From Branchiostoma lanceolatum (taxonomy: Eukaryota > Chordata > Leptocardii > Amphioxiformes > Branchiostomatidae), in assembly GCF_035083965.1 (NCBI RefSeq), contig NC_089738.1, positions 15,960,734 through 16,024,733 of the forward strand: a stretch of DNA of 64,000 nucleotides, written 5' to 3'. Each line of letters begins with the position of its first letter. Position 1 is the first letter of the stretch. Shown here one piece after another: positions 32,688 through 43,700 of this stretch. The position numbers and the translations under genes were made by a program. The notes under the pieces were generated by a model. The model searched no databases and was not told where the DNA came from. It saw only the letters and a program-made list of their open reading frames with translations.

Positions 32688-32804
32688 CGTGAATACCTTA
32701 GTGTTGGAAGAAAGTTTAGCATTGTATTATGATTACTACCAACACAGATGAGCTTTCATTATAAACTAAGAAACATACTTTCTCCTAACACCGGTTTACA
32801 TAAA

Positions 32805-33055
32805 AGACTGCGTTTTCAATAAGATCCATACGTTTTGCAAAGTACTTCGTGCGTTTTCATAAGATTCGTGCGTTTAATTTTTTTCATGAGATCTATGATC
32901 ATCTATACGTTTTCGCATAGCGATTCGTGCGTTTATCATAAGCTCCGTGCGTGCGTTTTCATATATACTTAGTCATGATTCGTGCGTTTTTCATCATTGA
33001 ATATTCGTACGTTTTCGCATAGTGATTCGTGCGTGTTTCATAAAATTTCTGTGTC
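32805..33055 (+). repeat. Degenerate tandem array with TTCGTGCGTTTTCATA core
   Basis: At least eight spaced copies of the core (A/C)TTCGTGCGTTT or TACGTTTTCGCATAG occur at 20-45-base intervals. Two copies of TACGTTTTCGCATAG.GATTCG (32918, 33010) show a longer order, so units are compound. CpG content is high for this AT-rich region. Confidence 0.65.
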
Positions 33056-33548
33056 AATGGATGACCATTTTTCGGAATAGGAAGATCATCTACTTTATTG
33101 AAGAGGATTCATGGTAATTTAAGAGACGTTTGATGCTAGTATTTCAGCACACTGTACATAAGCGCCCCCTGTTTCGTGGAATCAAAAGTGTCAGCACTGA
33201 TATGGGTGTAGGTCATCGGTGTTTGGTTTTTACTGGGTGGGCAATACCGGTATCAGGACACTGTAGGGACCCGGCATTCCTCGCGTTACATGCCATGGGG
33301 CCCGACAGGGGATACAAGCAGTAATATGATGTTATAATGAACAGAGTCAGTTTGTTTCAATGCTATCTGGTGACAACTTAAGTGAAGCTAGTTCTGAAAA
33401 CCAAAGCAAAATAGAGGGAGTGATGATGCAAAAGGAGTCAGACCAATTTCAAAGCTATCCATAAAGAAATTAGATAGAGGAGTATTCATCAAACTACTGT
33501 ATTCAACCCTTCTTCTTTGCTTGGAGGGTGCATTGCCCCATACGTTAC

Positions 33549-33590
33549 TTCATCATCATCATCATCATCATCATCATAATCATCATCATT
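33549..33590 (+). repeat. CAT microsatellite
   Basis: About fourteen CAT units interrupted once by CATAAT. Confidence 0.9.
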
Positions 33591-33599
33591 TGTCCTATT

Positions 33600-34990
33600 T
33601 TCATCTTGAGGGTCGTTACGTAATTAGCCTAAGATTATAAGAAGCTCCAGGCAGTGTTGTGAATAGAATTCAGTATGCAGTATCATTTTAGATTTTTCAA
33701 TGGTAAACATGCAATGCTTTATTAATGATATTGATTTTTCTTAGAAGATGTATTTTCAACACTAAATCGCATTAGCAGCTGTAAGTACTTATATACGTAA
33801 CATGCACAAATGGATAAACATATCCCTGTTGCATACAAGCAAGCAAGGGTACGTATAAGGATATGTATTATGTATGATGTACGCATTTGTATAGCTACTA
33901 CAGTATCCGTTGTCCTTCCCATTAGAAGGAGGGGTATCATGGCTGAACTCGGTCGGAGTTTAGAGATTGGGCACTCTCCTTAAGGCGGGAGATGTGTGAT
34001 AAGATAGTTGAAATGAACCGCCACGATGCCTACCTAAAAGACGTGGTTGTGTAGTACCATGCCTTCCTAATGAGGTATCGATGGTAACATTCGGCAAAAA
34101 TAGGGTGAATTCTTGATCAGGAGAGAGAGACATTTTTCTAGCTGCGGAAATGAAACTCTATGGTGGGCAGACTCTCCTGGCAAGTTATTATTCTTATCAA
34201 GTTGGCCAAACTTAACTATTTTTCAGCTAGTGTAGTGAGTCTAGTGTAATACTTATATGTACAAATGTGATCATGTGAAACAATAATGGTGAGACTTTTT
34301 GTTTTGATTCTACCCTCCTCCCCAGCTGTTCTTTCCCGTGTAAACTCATTACGTACATGGACGTGGAATTCAATGGCGCACGACCCAGAGAAAACCGAGA
34401 GTTCTCCACAACACTGTATAGTTTACAAGGGTGCATGTCTGAAAATAACGGTTTGGTGTCAAACGAAGGATTTTACTATATCTATTTTGAAAGTATCATC
34501 TCCATGAAAAATGAAGGTTATGACTTATGTTATCGTGTGTTTGTGCGAGTGTGTGTCTGTCAACACGGCACTACTCGAGAAGGCATGGATGGATTGTCTT
34601 GATATTTAGCATGTGGGTAGGTCTTGATGAGATCTCGGAATGTTTAGATTGTGGGCCCCCCAGCGGCTTGTTAATGAGGAAGATTCTACAACTTACAAAT
34701 TACTGAATGTCCACCTTTGTCACCACCTGACTGAATGTAACATGTCTTATCCTGCATAAACTGGGCCCCCTTGCAAATCAACTTTGATAGAAGAACTTTA
34801 TTTCGCGACAATTGTAACTGGTACAATGTATGGCAACTTACATACATGGTAGCAATACAATTTCTATTGTATTGCTAATATTTAGGAATTCTAAAGTATT
34901 AGTCTAATTCAAGGATATAGAGTTGAGTAGATATAGGCTGAAAAGGCAACCCAGTTGTTTTAAGGTGAGATAGATGAGTAAATAAAGTTA
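33600..34990. other. Gene-free stretch between PINCH first exons
   Basis: Contains the second copy of the TG-edge dispersed repeat (34530-34690). No exon was recognised. If the exon at 35009-35568 belongs to PINCH, this is intron. Confidence 0.4.
34530..34690 (+). repeat. Dispersed repeat with TG-rich 5' edge (copy 2)
   Basis: GTGTGTCTGTCAACACGGCA, ACTACTCGAGAAGGCATGGA, TGGATTGTCTTGATATT, ATGTGGGTAGGTCTTGATGA and GGGCCCCCCAGCGGCTTG follow in the same order as at 38070-38340. Confidence 0.65.
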
Positions 34991-35008
34991 ACAAATCATC
35001 GATCTCAC

Positions 35009-35568
35009 CTCCAGTCCCCCCCGCGCCACTGTGACACCGACCTCATGGTCCCTGGCGCCGCCTCCGACTCATCGGCCATCTGGATTTCCACCTCGGAGAA
35101 GCCGGTCTCGTCCCCCGTGTCGGCACCGCTGTCCCCTCCGTCCCCGCCGTCCCCACCGAGCCCGTCATCGTCCCCCAGGCCGTCGTCCCCCATCCCCGTC
35201 CCCGAGTCGTCCTCCTCGTTCACCGTGATGCAGCACTCCTCCACGTACACCATCTGCATCGGGGGCTCGGGCGATGGCTCCGGGGTCTTCGGCTTGGGAG
35301 GAGGGGGAGGCGTCTTGGGCTTTGGCGGAGGAGATGGAGTGATCCGCCGAGGGGGCGGGGTGGGCGGTTTGGGTTTCGGCTTTCTCTTCACCTTCTTCTT
35401 TACCTTCTTCTTGATTTTCCTCTTCTTGGGTTCTCCCGTGTCCCTGCCATCTAAGATGGCTTCGAGATCCCAGTGGCTTTTCGGGACGAGGTCCTCTACC
35501 TCTATCTCCACCTCGGTCTCCGTCTCCGTCCAGTCCGCTTCATCCGGTAGAATCTCGGACATCATCAT
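35009..35568 (-). CDS. Charged, proline-rich first exon; probable alternative start of PINCH
   Basis: A 186-codon open frame starts with MMMSEILPDEADWTETETEV and ends on the donor TGGAG|GTGAG in phase 2. It runs as an acidic segment (about residues 1-45), a Lys-rich run (KKRKIKKKVKKKVKRKPKPK, about 48-70), a Pro-rich run (PPPPPKPKTPEPSPEP) and a Gly/Asp-rich acidic run (DDGLGDDDGLGGDGGDGGD). No domain is recognised. It splices in frame to the PINCH exon at 23807, as the 31668-31777 exon also does, which would give a PINCH of about 505 residues. No other acceptor between here and 31.8 kb was found. It could equally open a separate gene whose other exons I missed. Confidence 0.6.
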
Positions 35569-35599
35569 GGCTGCTGGTCCTGTGGTTGTCTCTCTCTCT

Positions 35600-37130
35600 C
35601 TCTTGTCGTCACACCACCGGCCACAGTGTCAACCCCCTGAGGACCTCTATGTAACACGATTGTAGAATCCTGTACACGCTTGCGTCCCTGGGTCCGATTC
35701 CCGGCCACAAAAGGCAAAAATTCCTTCCACAAATTCGGCGCGGTCGTCCCAGTTCCAGTTGATGTTGTTCCGAAGTTTATACCTCCACTCGATCTTTTAC
35801 GCCGCTTGCCAAAGGGTCAGCCCCTTCTGTAGCGTAGAGTAAGCAATGCAGCGTCGTGCGGTGTTTTAAAAATAGCTAGGAGAAAAAAAATTAACGACCT
35901 CGAACAAACATTGCTTCAAGGTCCCATGACAAGAAAAGCGGCCGGTAGATTAATGTGAGAATGGTGCGAAATTGTTAGGAATCTCCGAGTCACCGCTGCG
36001 AGGGAAACCGGTCCCGTGCGTTAACGTTTGGGCTCCTACGGCAGCAATATGTTGTTTAAATAATACTCTGAGTGTGTGCCATATGCTGGAGGTCATAACG
36101 ACGGGCACATGTATGGCCTGTGAACTATTTATACCCTTGGGTACTACGTCAGTAATGGGATTAATATCAACCACACGCAGTCAAGAGGCGTTAGGTTAAA
36201 TCCTGGGACTCTCCAGTGTATAAAGCACGTTGTCAAAATAGCTCGACTTTTCATTGCTAGTTACGTGTACACCACAGCTGAAGCACATTTGCATCTACAT
36301 GTATGGAAGACGTGTTTAACTAGGCAAATTCTGACCGTAGATGTTTTGTTTTATCAAGCGTGACCTGCGTGTACGTTATGATCACCTCAGGTCTATTTTT
36401 GTCAGGCCAATATTGACACTGGTGACAGTTGTCACGGGTTTGAGTTGAGCTCCAATCACTGGGTCTTCAAAACAAGCCATAAGGGCTCAAGTTATTGCTT
36501 CATTCCATATCAATATTCCACCATATATGCATGCTTTACGTCATGGGATACATTATACTCTCACTGAACATGGCCTAAAACTAAAATAGAATTTTTGGTA
36601 ACATTGTGTACGTATACAGTACTATATATATATGAGTTTTCGATTGCTTACTAGGGGGTGGTGTTCTCCGATGAGCCGCAAAGTGACGATTTTCACAAGC
36701 GCAGATTTTGAGCGTCACCAGTTGAGCACAACAACTTTAATGAGAACAAATTCTGAAAAACGTAGAGAAAAACTATCGATCAAGAATTCTACGACTGGTA
36801 AAAGTTTTACCGTGAGCATGTCGATCATTCGTAGTTACCATACGTGATATAGATTGATAAGTCTATTGCAAATTCATGCCCGTAGGCTTATTGCATGTTG
36901 ACAACAATGTCGAAGTCCAAATGTAAAGTAAAAACATAAGGCATACACAGTCATGTGATACAAGATCATACTTTATTGCTAGTCTACAATAAGTTTCTAT
37001 ATCTATGCTTACGTTGTAATGCGGGATTTGATAATAACGACTTGTCATTATGAACGGGTATCAACCACTGGGCTTTATGAACCGGTGGTTATTTGAGTGG
37101 GTTTTACACAACTAGTCATGAACCGATGTT
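35600..37130. other. Upstream region, no gene seen
   Basis: Includes the probable promoter of the 35568 start (a CT-rich run at 35590-35610 and a GC-richer stretch to about 35800) with a weak tRNA B-box-like GGTCCGATTCCCGG near 35690. The rest shows nothing I can name. Confidence 0.35.
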
Positions 37131-37780
37131 GGAGTTTGTAACGCGCCATAAATTGATCATGAGGGAAGCAAAAAAGTCACGATTTTTGTTTATGAAAGGA
37201 CTATGAACTGTGCCAAGTGAGGAAAACTTTTAATGAACAGACCACGTTTAGTCACAAACTAACAGTGTGGGGGTTTGTTAGCCTCCATTGCAGGCTCTGA
37301 AGCGGCTTTTTGGGGGGCTAAATAATACACTTTTTGCAGCCACCCCGTAACTATCAGCCATCCTGTAACTATCAGCGGCTGATAGTTACAGGATGGCTGA
37401 TAGTTAAGGGGTGGCTGCAAAAAGTGTATTATTTAGCCCCCCAAAAAGCCGCTTCAGAGCCTGCAACGGAGGCTAGGGTTTGTGACGTGCCATAAAATGA
37501 TCATGAGGGAAGCAACAAAAAATCACGATTTTTGTTTATCAAGGGAATAAAAACTAGGCCAAGTTTCGTTTCTCCCAGTTTTCCCAGAAGTGAGGAAAAC
37601 TTATAATGAACAGACCACATTTAGTCACAAACCAACAGTATGGGAGTTTTTGACGTGCCATAAAATGATATTGGGAGAAAAAAATCACAATTTTTGTTTG
37701 TAACTATGAACTATGCAAAGTTTCGTTTCTCCCACTTTTCCCAGAAAATAATCTGAACGAACAGCCCACATTTACAAAGT
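37131..37780 (+). repeat. Three-copy tandem repeat of about 180 bp
   Basis: Each copy has GGAGTTTGT.ACG.GCCATAAA, TGATCATGAGGGAAGCAA, ATCACGATTTTTGTTTAT, GAGGAAAACTT, ATGAACAGACCAC.TTTAG and CACAAAC.AACAGT. Copies begin at about 37131, 37476 and 37648. A palindromic MITE (37279-37475) inserted exactly between copies 1 and 2. Confidence 0.8.
37279..37475. mobile_element. Large palindromic MITE with 8-bp target duplication
   Basis: Almost the whole 197 bp is one inverted repeat with arms of about 98 bp starting TAGCCTCCATTGCAGGCTCT and turning at CAGCGGCTG. The exact duplication GGGTTTGT flanks it (37271-37278, 37476-37483), as expected for hAT elements. Its termini match the MITE at 25786-25979. 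Confidence 0.88.
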
Positions 37781-37986
37781 TGAACGCCCTTGAGGCTGTT
37801 CGGCTGGTTCCATTGAGTGACGTCATGACCACTGAGCAATGAAAATGAATTTTATGACCTATGACTTTATACATTGAATATAACACATGACGCAAATGTA
37901 TGATTTGAAATACAACATGTACAAAATACACAAAACTTTCAAAATACATTTCACCTTTGCCGTAAAGGTTATGTTTTCGTCAGCGT

Positions 37987-37988
<2 letters not shown>

Positions 37989-38079
<91 letters not shown>

Positions 38080-38340
38080 CACGATAACTCAAGAATGCCT
38101 TGATGGACCGTCTTGATACATGTACTTGGTATATGGGTAGATCTTATTGAGACCTCGAAATCATTAGACTTTAGGCCCCCTAGCGACTTGCTTTAGTACT
38201 GCAGCGGAACTACTGGGTTTGTTATCTCGTGTTCTGGACATGCTATGGTCTTGATTCTTTAGTGGTAGATAGCTATTGGGAGGGAAAGTAAGTCATATAG
38301 GGCCCCCTAGCGGCTTGTTTATGAATGAAATTCGTTTGAA
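37989..38340 (+). repeat. GT microsatellite (44 units) and dispersed repeat copy 3
   Basis: (GT)44 spans 37989-38076 and runs straight into AAACACGATAACTCAAGAAT, then TTGATGGACCGTCTTGATAC, TATGGGTAGATCTTATTGAG and GGCCCCCTAGCGACTTG. The same downstream order follows shorter TG-rich runs at 4340 and 34530, showing that the microsatellite grew from the edge of the element. Confidence 0.88.
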
Positions 38341-38402
38341 CTACTAATGAGATGACTTCTGGTCGCTCGAAGGTCACTCAGCGGTCGCAGCCTCGGTGGA
38401 AA

Positions 38403-38700
38403 GCAGCCTCTACCAGGCTCCAGAGATGGCTGGAAAGAGTAAAAATTGGACAAATAGACAGATAAAATGACAGAGGAGTTAGCCGGTATCTGTATCTGTT
38501 TCTGTATCTGTATCTATATAGCCGGTATAACCGCCCTTCGGCCCAACACACCAACTATACGGAGCGGTAGAGGGGTATAGTTTTCCTAAGGTGACCAACT
38601 GTACTCTCCGGCCGACTAACTTCTCTGGCATGTTATCTGTCGTTTAGGCCAATTTCTATTGTTTCCGGCCACCTCTGGAGCCTACTAACGTTAGAGGCTA
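38403..38700. mobile_element. MITE-like element with CTAGCCTCTACCAGGCTCC-type termini
   Basis: GCAGCCTCTACCAGGCTCC on the left pairs imperfectly with GGAGCCTACTAACGTTAGAG and GGCTAG on the right; GAAAGAGTAAAAATTGG pairs with CCAATTTCTATTGTTTCC. The interior contains a TATCTG-rich piece ending TATAGCCGGTATAACCGCC (38482-38537), which occurs inverted at 48341-48383. Confidence 0.5.
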
Positions 38701-40370
38701 GATGGAAAGGGCGTATTATCAAAGTTGGGGATTTTCCAAATCCCAGTTGAAGTACGTGGGACGACCCCTCCGTGGATCCAGCTTTGGAAAACAAGTTTGT
38801 CGAATACACGATGGAGCTGTCTCGTGATCAAATGGAAAACCCCATCCCCGCCCCACACGTGTTTTGCACTTCAAGTGGTTTCCACGAAAGTGAAACAAAA
38901 CTTGCAACAGTCATCTGTATTCGCAGCCACAGATTCTGTTTAGAGGGAGGAGGAAAGAATAATGAAAGGAAAGAACAACAAGAAAAAGAGATAGAAGCAA
39001 GACTCCTCTCACTAGACTGTCACATGTCTGTGTGATTTTTCAAGACTAGATCTATATTGTATAGATTCATAAATTACATCATGTGATTCGTCTCGTGTAA
39101 GTTGGTTGCTGACACTTGTCAAGGTGGCACGATCGTAACGATACATGTACAGCAACAACAACCCCCAAACGTCTAAAATTAACCTATGTGGAAGCTTAAG
39201 TATCATTATTACATCTGTCAGACATGCTGTTTTGCTGGGTCGAACTGATCTGTATGTTATTGTTGAGTGCCTTGAAAACGAAAGTAAAAGAACCTGTAAT
39301 GCACTGTACAATGGCTCAGCCGCTTTGATCAAATCTCGATTTGAACTGAGACATGTAGTCGTGCGGTGAACAATTGGCACATGACAGTCTTGTCCAACTC
39401 ACGAAAGTAAAAGAAGACCATATCTGTAGTTGGAAGTCTGTGCAATGTCTCAGCGGATCAGCTTGGCGAACTCGCGTCTTACATACAAAACGGACTTTGA
39501 CCAATGTTGGCGCATGGCTGCATGTAGCAATTATTGACAGCGGTCAGATGTTATTGTTTTTTTTGCTAGAGAACCATAATCTTGCCACAGACCTTTCCAC
39601 ATGTATGCTTTTCTACCCATAGCGGTTTCTTGGAGCGCCCAGGGCTCATGAGAAAGTGACCCACTTCTGAGTGACTCATTGTCACAGTTAAATTACTAGT
39701 AACCACCTTCGTTCAGGTTTCGGTCCCCTTCGTCACCGGGGAACTCCCTGTTAGAAGATTTTAAAGCCTACCGAGGCTCAAACCATGTGCCATTCGGTCA
39801 GCAAAACTTTTCAAGTTCAGACGCAGCATTCCGGGCGTAGTGAACGTTCCCAGCAGAGCCTCGGCGCATTTTTGGTGAGTTTTTTTTTTGCTCTTATAAG
39901 TTTCTGTTCAAGATGTTGCAATGGGGGAGGGGGGCAGATGTGAGTGTCTGTGAGGAGAATACCGGTCAAAATAAAACTTGCGGCATTAGAAATCTGTCGG
40001 TCGAATGTAAACTAGGTTCAAATGACATTTTGCGGTTTGAACTGGAATTGTAGTCATGTGCGGAGAACTTGGTGAATGCCTCACTGCGGTTGTGCTGTGG
40101 TCCCTGTAAACCACATTCTGATGTTCGAGAAAATTCTTCAAGTGACGCAGAGAAATCTCAACAACCCATACAAAAAATCGTGTACTTCATGCATGTGCTT
40201 GTCAATCAAAACCTTCGGTAGAATCGCGTTTCAAATCTAGTTAACGGTTATTACTTCAGTTTGTACCGTCAGATAAGAATATTTGTATGCAAACTTCATT
40301 GTATAACTTGTTGGCACTTGGCCATTGGCATTGTACGGTGCTAGCTGTGCTGGCCTGGTTCCAGACTCTG
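38700..40370. other. Upstream region of the IRF gene
   Basis: No exon was supported; an 87-codon frame at 38772-39035 lacks similarity. Three IRF/ISRE-like sites lie at 38886-39413 (separate entry). Confidence 0.35.
38886..39413 (+). promoter_or_regulatory. Cluster of three ISRE/IRF-element-like sites upstream of IRF
   Basis: GAAAGTGAAAC at 38886-38896 is a perfect GAAANNGAAAC element. GAAAACGAAAG at 39274-39284 and GAAAGTAAAAG at 39403-39413 are close variants. They sit 1.3-1.8 kb upstream of the IRF start codon. In vertebrates IRFs bind such sites, so autoregulation is a reasonable guess; short motifs like these also arise by chance in AT-rich DNA. Confidence 0.35.
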
Positions 40371-40374
40371 TAAA

Positions 40375-40560
40375 TGCAGAAATGTTCGCGGGGATTCGAT
40401 TTCGCGGTAGGGAGAAAATGGGGGTGTTCGCGGTGGTTATGAGTTCGCAATTGAAACTATAGTAGCACTACACTCACAAAATGGAACGACTTTTCGCGGT
40501 GGTTTTATGTTTGCGGTAAAGACTTCACCGCAAAAAAGGTGTTTACAGCAAAGTCTTAGA
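40375..40560 (+). repeat. TTCGCGGT-rich repeat just upstream of IRF
   Basis: Repeated strings such as GTTCGCGG, TTCGCGGTAGGGAG, GTTCGCGGTGGTTATG, TTTTCGCGGTGGTTTTATG and CTTCACCGCAAAAAAGG form a loose direct and inverted array. It resembles dispersed repeats of invertebrate genomes more than a promoter, although it sits where the promoter should be. Confidence 0.45.
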
Positions 40561-40727
40561 CATGACGTCACCATGCGCAACTACTATGCGACACCCCCAG
40601 CTATTTACAGTCCATATAGAAAGTTTGTCAACAAACACTAGAAAGTTTTGGGGACTCCCCAGCGCCCACGTGCACCACTTAGGTTTGAACTTTAGCGATG
40701 TAATGGTGATCGTTCTGCAGGCTCACA

Positions 40728-43700
40728 ATGGACCAGCACAGGTTGAAGCGAGAAATGGCAGACTCCTTAGACGTGGAGGTGAGCCTGTCTCCCCAGCAGA
40801 GGCCGCGGACTCGGCAGAAGCTGATCCCGTGGCTCCGGGAGCGTGTGAACTCCGGCCAGGTGCCCGGCGTCTCCTGGCAGGACGAGGCGAGACAAATGGT
40901 CAAGATCCTGTGGACGCGGAAAAGCCAGCATGACTACAACGTGGATCAAGACGGCGCGATATTCAAGGTACGTTCTTTTGTCTGTGTGCTTTTTGTTTGT
41001 TTTTCTGTTTTGCCAGCTTCAAACTTGTTGAAGTATTTTGCCAACAAGATCGCTTCTTGGTCACGGCTGGTAAACATGGTAGGTCAACATAGCACCACGT
41101 AACATGTCCACTTAGCTTTGTAATTTCATATCTTTTGTCAATATTGCGTTTCTGTGAGTGGTTAATCTTCTGTCTGTGCACTTGTCTGTCAATGTTTTGT
41201 TAACGAATGTTCATCGTGACAGAGATAGTTTCAGGGGACAACTTATTCAGTGACTGAGTGAGTCAAACATTAGCATTACACAGAGAACAGGGGGCGGTAA
41301 AAGTTTCGCGTGAGGAGGGGGGTGGGGTGCAAGCACATTTCCTGGTCATTGAAAAGTCATGGGTCTCTTACAGGTGCAGTTGGTGCCCACGCAATCCGAG
41401 TGGACCACCTTGCACCATTTCAACACCCCCTCCCCCACACAATCTTTGATGGCAAACAGCATTTCACCTGTTTTTTTTCTTGCTTGTTAGTCACCGTACG
41501 CGTAGGCGTGTCGAGTTGTTGATGTAATATAACTGCCGCCACAACAACGACATGAAACTTTGCACCTGATCTTCATGAGTCACAAGCACGTTACATACAT
41601 GTATGTCCCTCACAGTTTACCAGTTGAAATCACGCCTATTCCTTAACGTCGCGAGGTCACTTTCGTCGTAGACCGTAGTACTACTCTTCCATGTGGTTGA
41701 ACCACCTTTGTAGTATCAAGCAGACTGTAACAGAACCAGCCGCCAACAAGATTGGATCTGAGACAGCCTTTTCGGTAACAAGACAGCTGAAATTTTGTAC
41801 GAAACATACACGACGATCCCTAGAATGACTTCAGTTTGCGATCGTGCGACAATGGTGCGATAAATATCGTTGCACGATGACTGTGACCGGGTCCTAAACT
41901 TGCTTTCCCACAGCAGCCGTACGCCAAACTGCATGTGTACATGTATTAGTCACACACCATATCACGGCACAACAAAAGAACACACTTTGACCTGAACGTC
42001 ACAGGTCACACCGCAGCACAACACATACACTGTCCTGTAAACATGTCTCTGACGGGAGACGCTGCGTACTTTCAACAGGAGTGGGCGGTGCACACCGGCA
42101 GGTACACCGAAGGAGCGGACAAACCCGACCCGTCCAGGTGGAAGACCAACTTCAGGTGCGCCATGAACAAGTCCACCGAGGCTAAGTACCTGCGTGATCA
42201 GAGTCAGGAGCAAGGCGACAACCCTTACCGGCTGTATCGCCTTCTCTCACCACCGACCACGGGTAAGAGGTTTAGTTCCTTTATTGGCTACGTTTAAATG
42301 TTCTTTCTCGTCAAATCTTATAACACCCCTCTCTGCCATTCTGAACATGTGCATGCTGATCTGAACGCATGTCTTCTCTGTCAAGGTGCTCGATTTCTTA
42401 CTTAATGCAGGAATAGCAGTAAACAAGTCTAGTCACCTGGCTAGAAAATAATTTTGACGTAAGTTGTGTTATTCAGTTGGGGTGGAAGACCAAAGGCCAA
42501 GGGGGGGGGGTGGTTTCCAACATTTGAAAAAAGAGCAACTTATTCTGAAAGCCAAATGCAAATGTAGAAAAGTTGCAACAAGTTACGCATGGCAGTATGG
42601 GCATGTAGGGTACTTGGCTACTGTTTTTTTTTCGTGCATAGCGCGTTGAAGACAAGGGAAGCATTGTTCTAAGTAGCTAATTTTCTTCCGGATGTAACTT
42701 CCGCACACTCTGTTTGTTTGGCATCGATAGCCTGATTGTCAACAGTTCCGTTTTTTTACGCCTTCACTCTCTTTAGCTGGTATGGCTCTTTTCTTACGAG
42801 ACCTGAGCTGTTTTTTCCCTCAATCACAACAATGTCTTTGGTCAATATTCCTAGGTACACTATGAATGATTTGTTAACATTGTTGTGAACTTGTTGTGTT
42901 TAACACCCCTCTGTTTGTATTTCTGCCTTTTAAGCCCTCGGGCTTACAAGGTAAGGAAAGCCAGGAGGGCTATTATTGTTTTCTGCTTTTCAATCTTAAT
43001 TCACTTAACTTCTTAATCCTTTGCTGTTCTTTCTCGACTTTTCCGTCTATTCTATTGTTGATTTGTCCTCCTAATATTACAAAGTCAACAGAAGGGGTTG
43101 TTCTACCGCAGTTGTTTTTTTTCACCCCAAGAAATAGTAGCACTTCCTTTAGACTGATACAAAATGAGGAAGTCTAAAGGCTGCCCAAATGAAGATTGTC
43201 CCTACGGCTTTACGCAGCGATTGATAAAAAATCTATGATAGTTCAATGAGATGTTTCAGATCAAAGCTTGTTCCTTCTATGTAGAAAAAAAAATGGTTCC
43301 AACCTGTTTTTCTCTGCCTTTCAGATGACGGTCATCAGAACATGAACGGGCACCGCGTCTCACCAGTTCTAGATGAAGGTTAGAAGTCATTAGATAATTT
43401 TTGAAAAGTATGGAAAACCTTTAAACAAGTGGTTATATGAAGGGTACTGATATGAAAAAGAAAGTAAGGGGCGATAGTAGTATGGCAGATATGGAATAAG
43501 TATCATCATTTGGGAGGCAGGGATGGTATGTATTAATAACCAATTAGCACAATACTTTGCTGCAAACCTGCATTCAGCAACCGCTCAAGGGAGTGGGGGA
43601 ATGGTTGCTGAGGACAGGTGGTTGCACAGGACAGGGTGGGTTTAACTATATAAATATTGATGGGGCTGTTTTGGCATGGCTTCTTACTGGAGGTGGTTGC

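Larger units (their letters stand above)
32089..32732 (+). mobile_element. Penelope-like retroelement remnant with inverted terminal repeats
   Basis: Arms of about 120 bp (32089-32208 and 32606-32732) are inverted copies starting ATAATACAATGCTAAACTTT. Between them lies the 3' part of a Penelope-like ORF (GIY-YIG endonuclease, 32242-32592). Each arm carries a complete hammerhead ribozyme core. The reverse transcriptase domain is absent, so this is a truncated copy, typical of the partly inverted insertions these elements make. Confidence 0.85.

Noticed and set aside
35045-35665. 206-codon plus-strand frame over the charged PINCH-side exon
   Set aside because: It is the antisense shadow of the minus-strand exon; the low-complexity Ser/Pro/Gly content mirrors the coding strand's repeats, and it has no splice context.
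37859-38092. Open frames across the GT run reading as alternating His-Thr or Val-Cys
   Set aside because: Pure microsatellite translation artefact.
38772-39035. 87-codon plus-strand frame upstream of IRF
   Set aside because: No similarity recognised, and the opposite strand is equally open; no phased splice sites.
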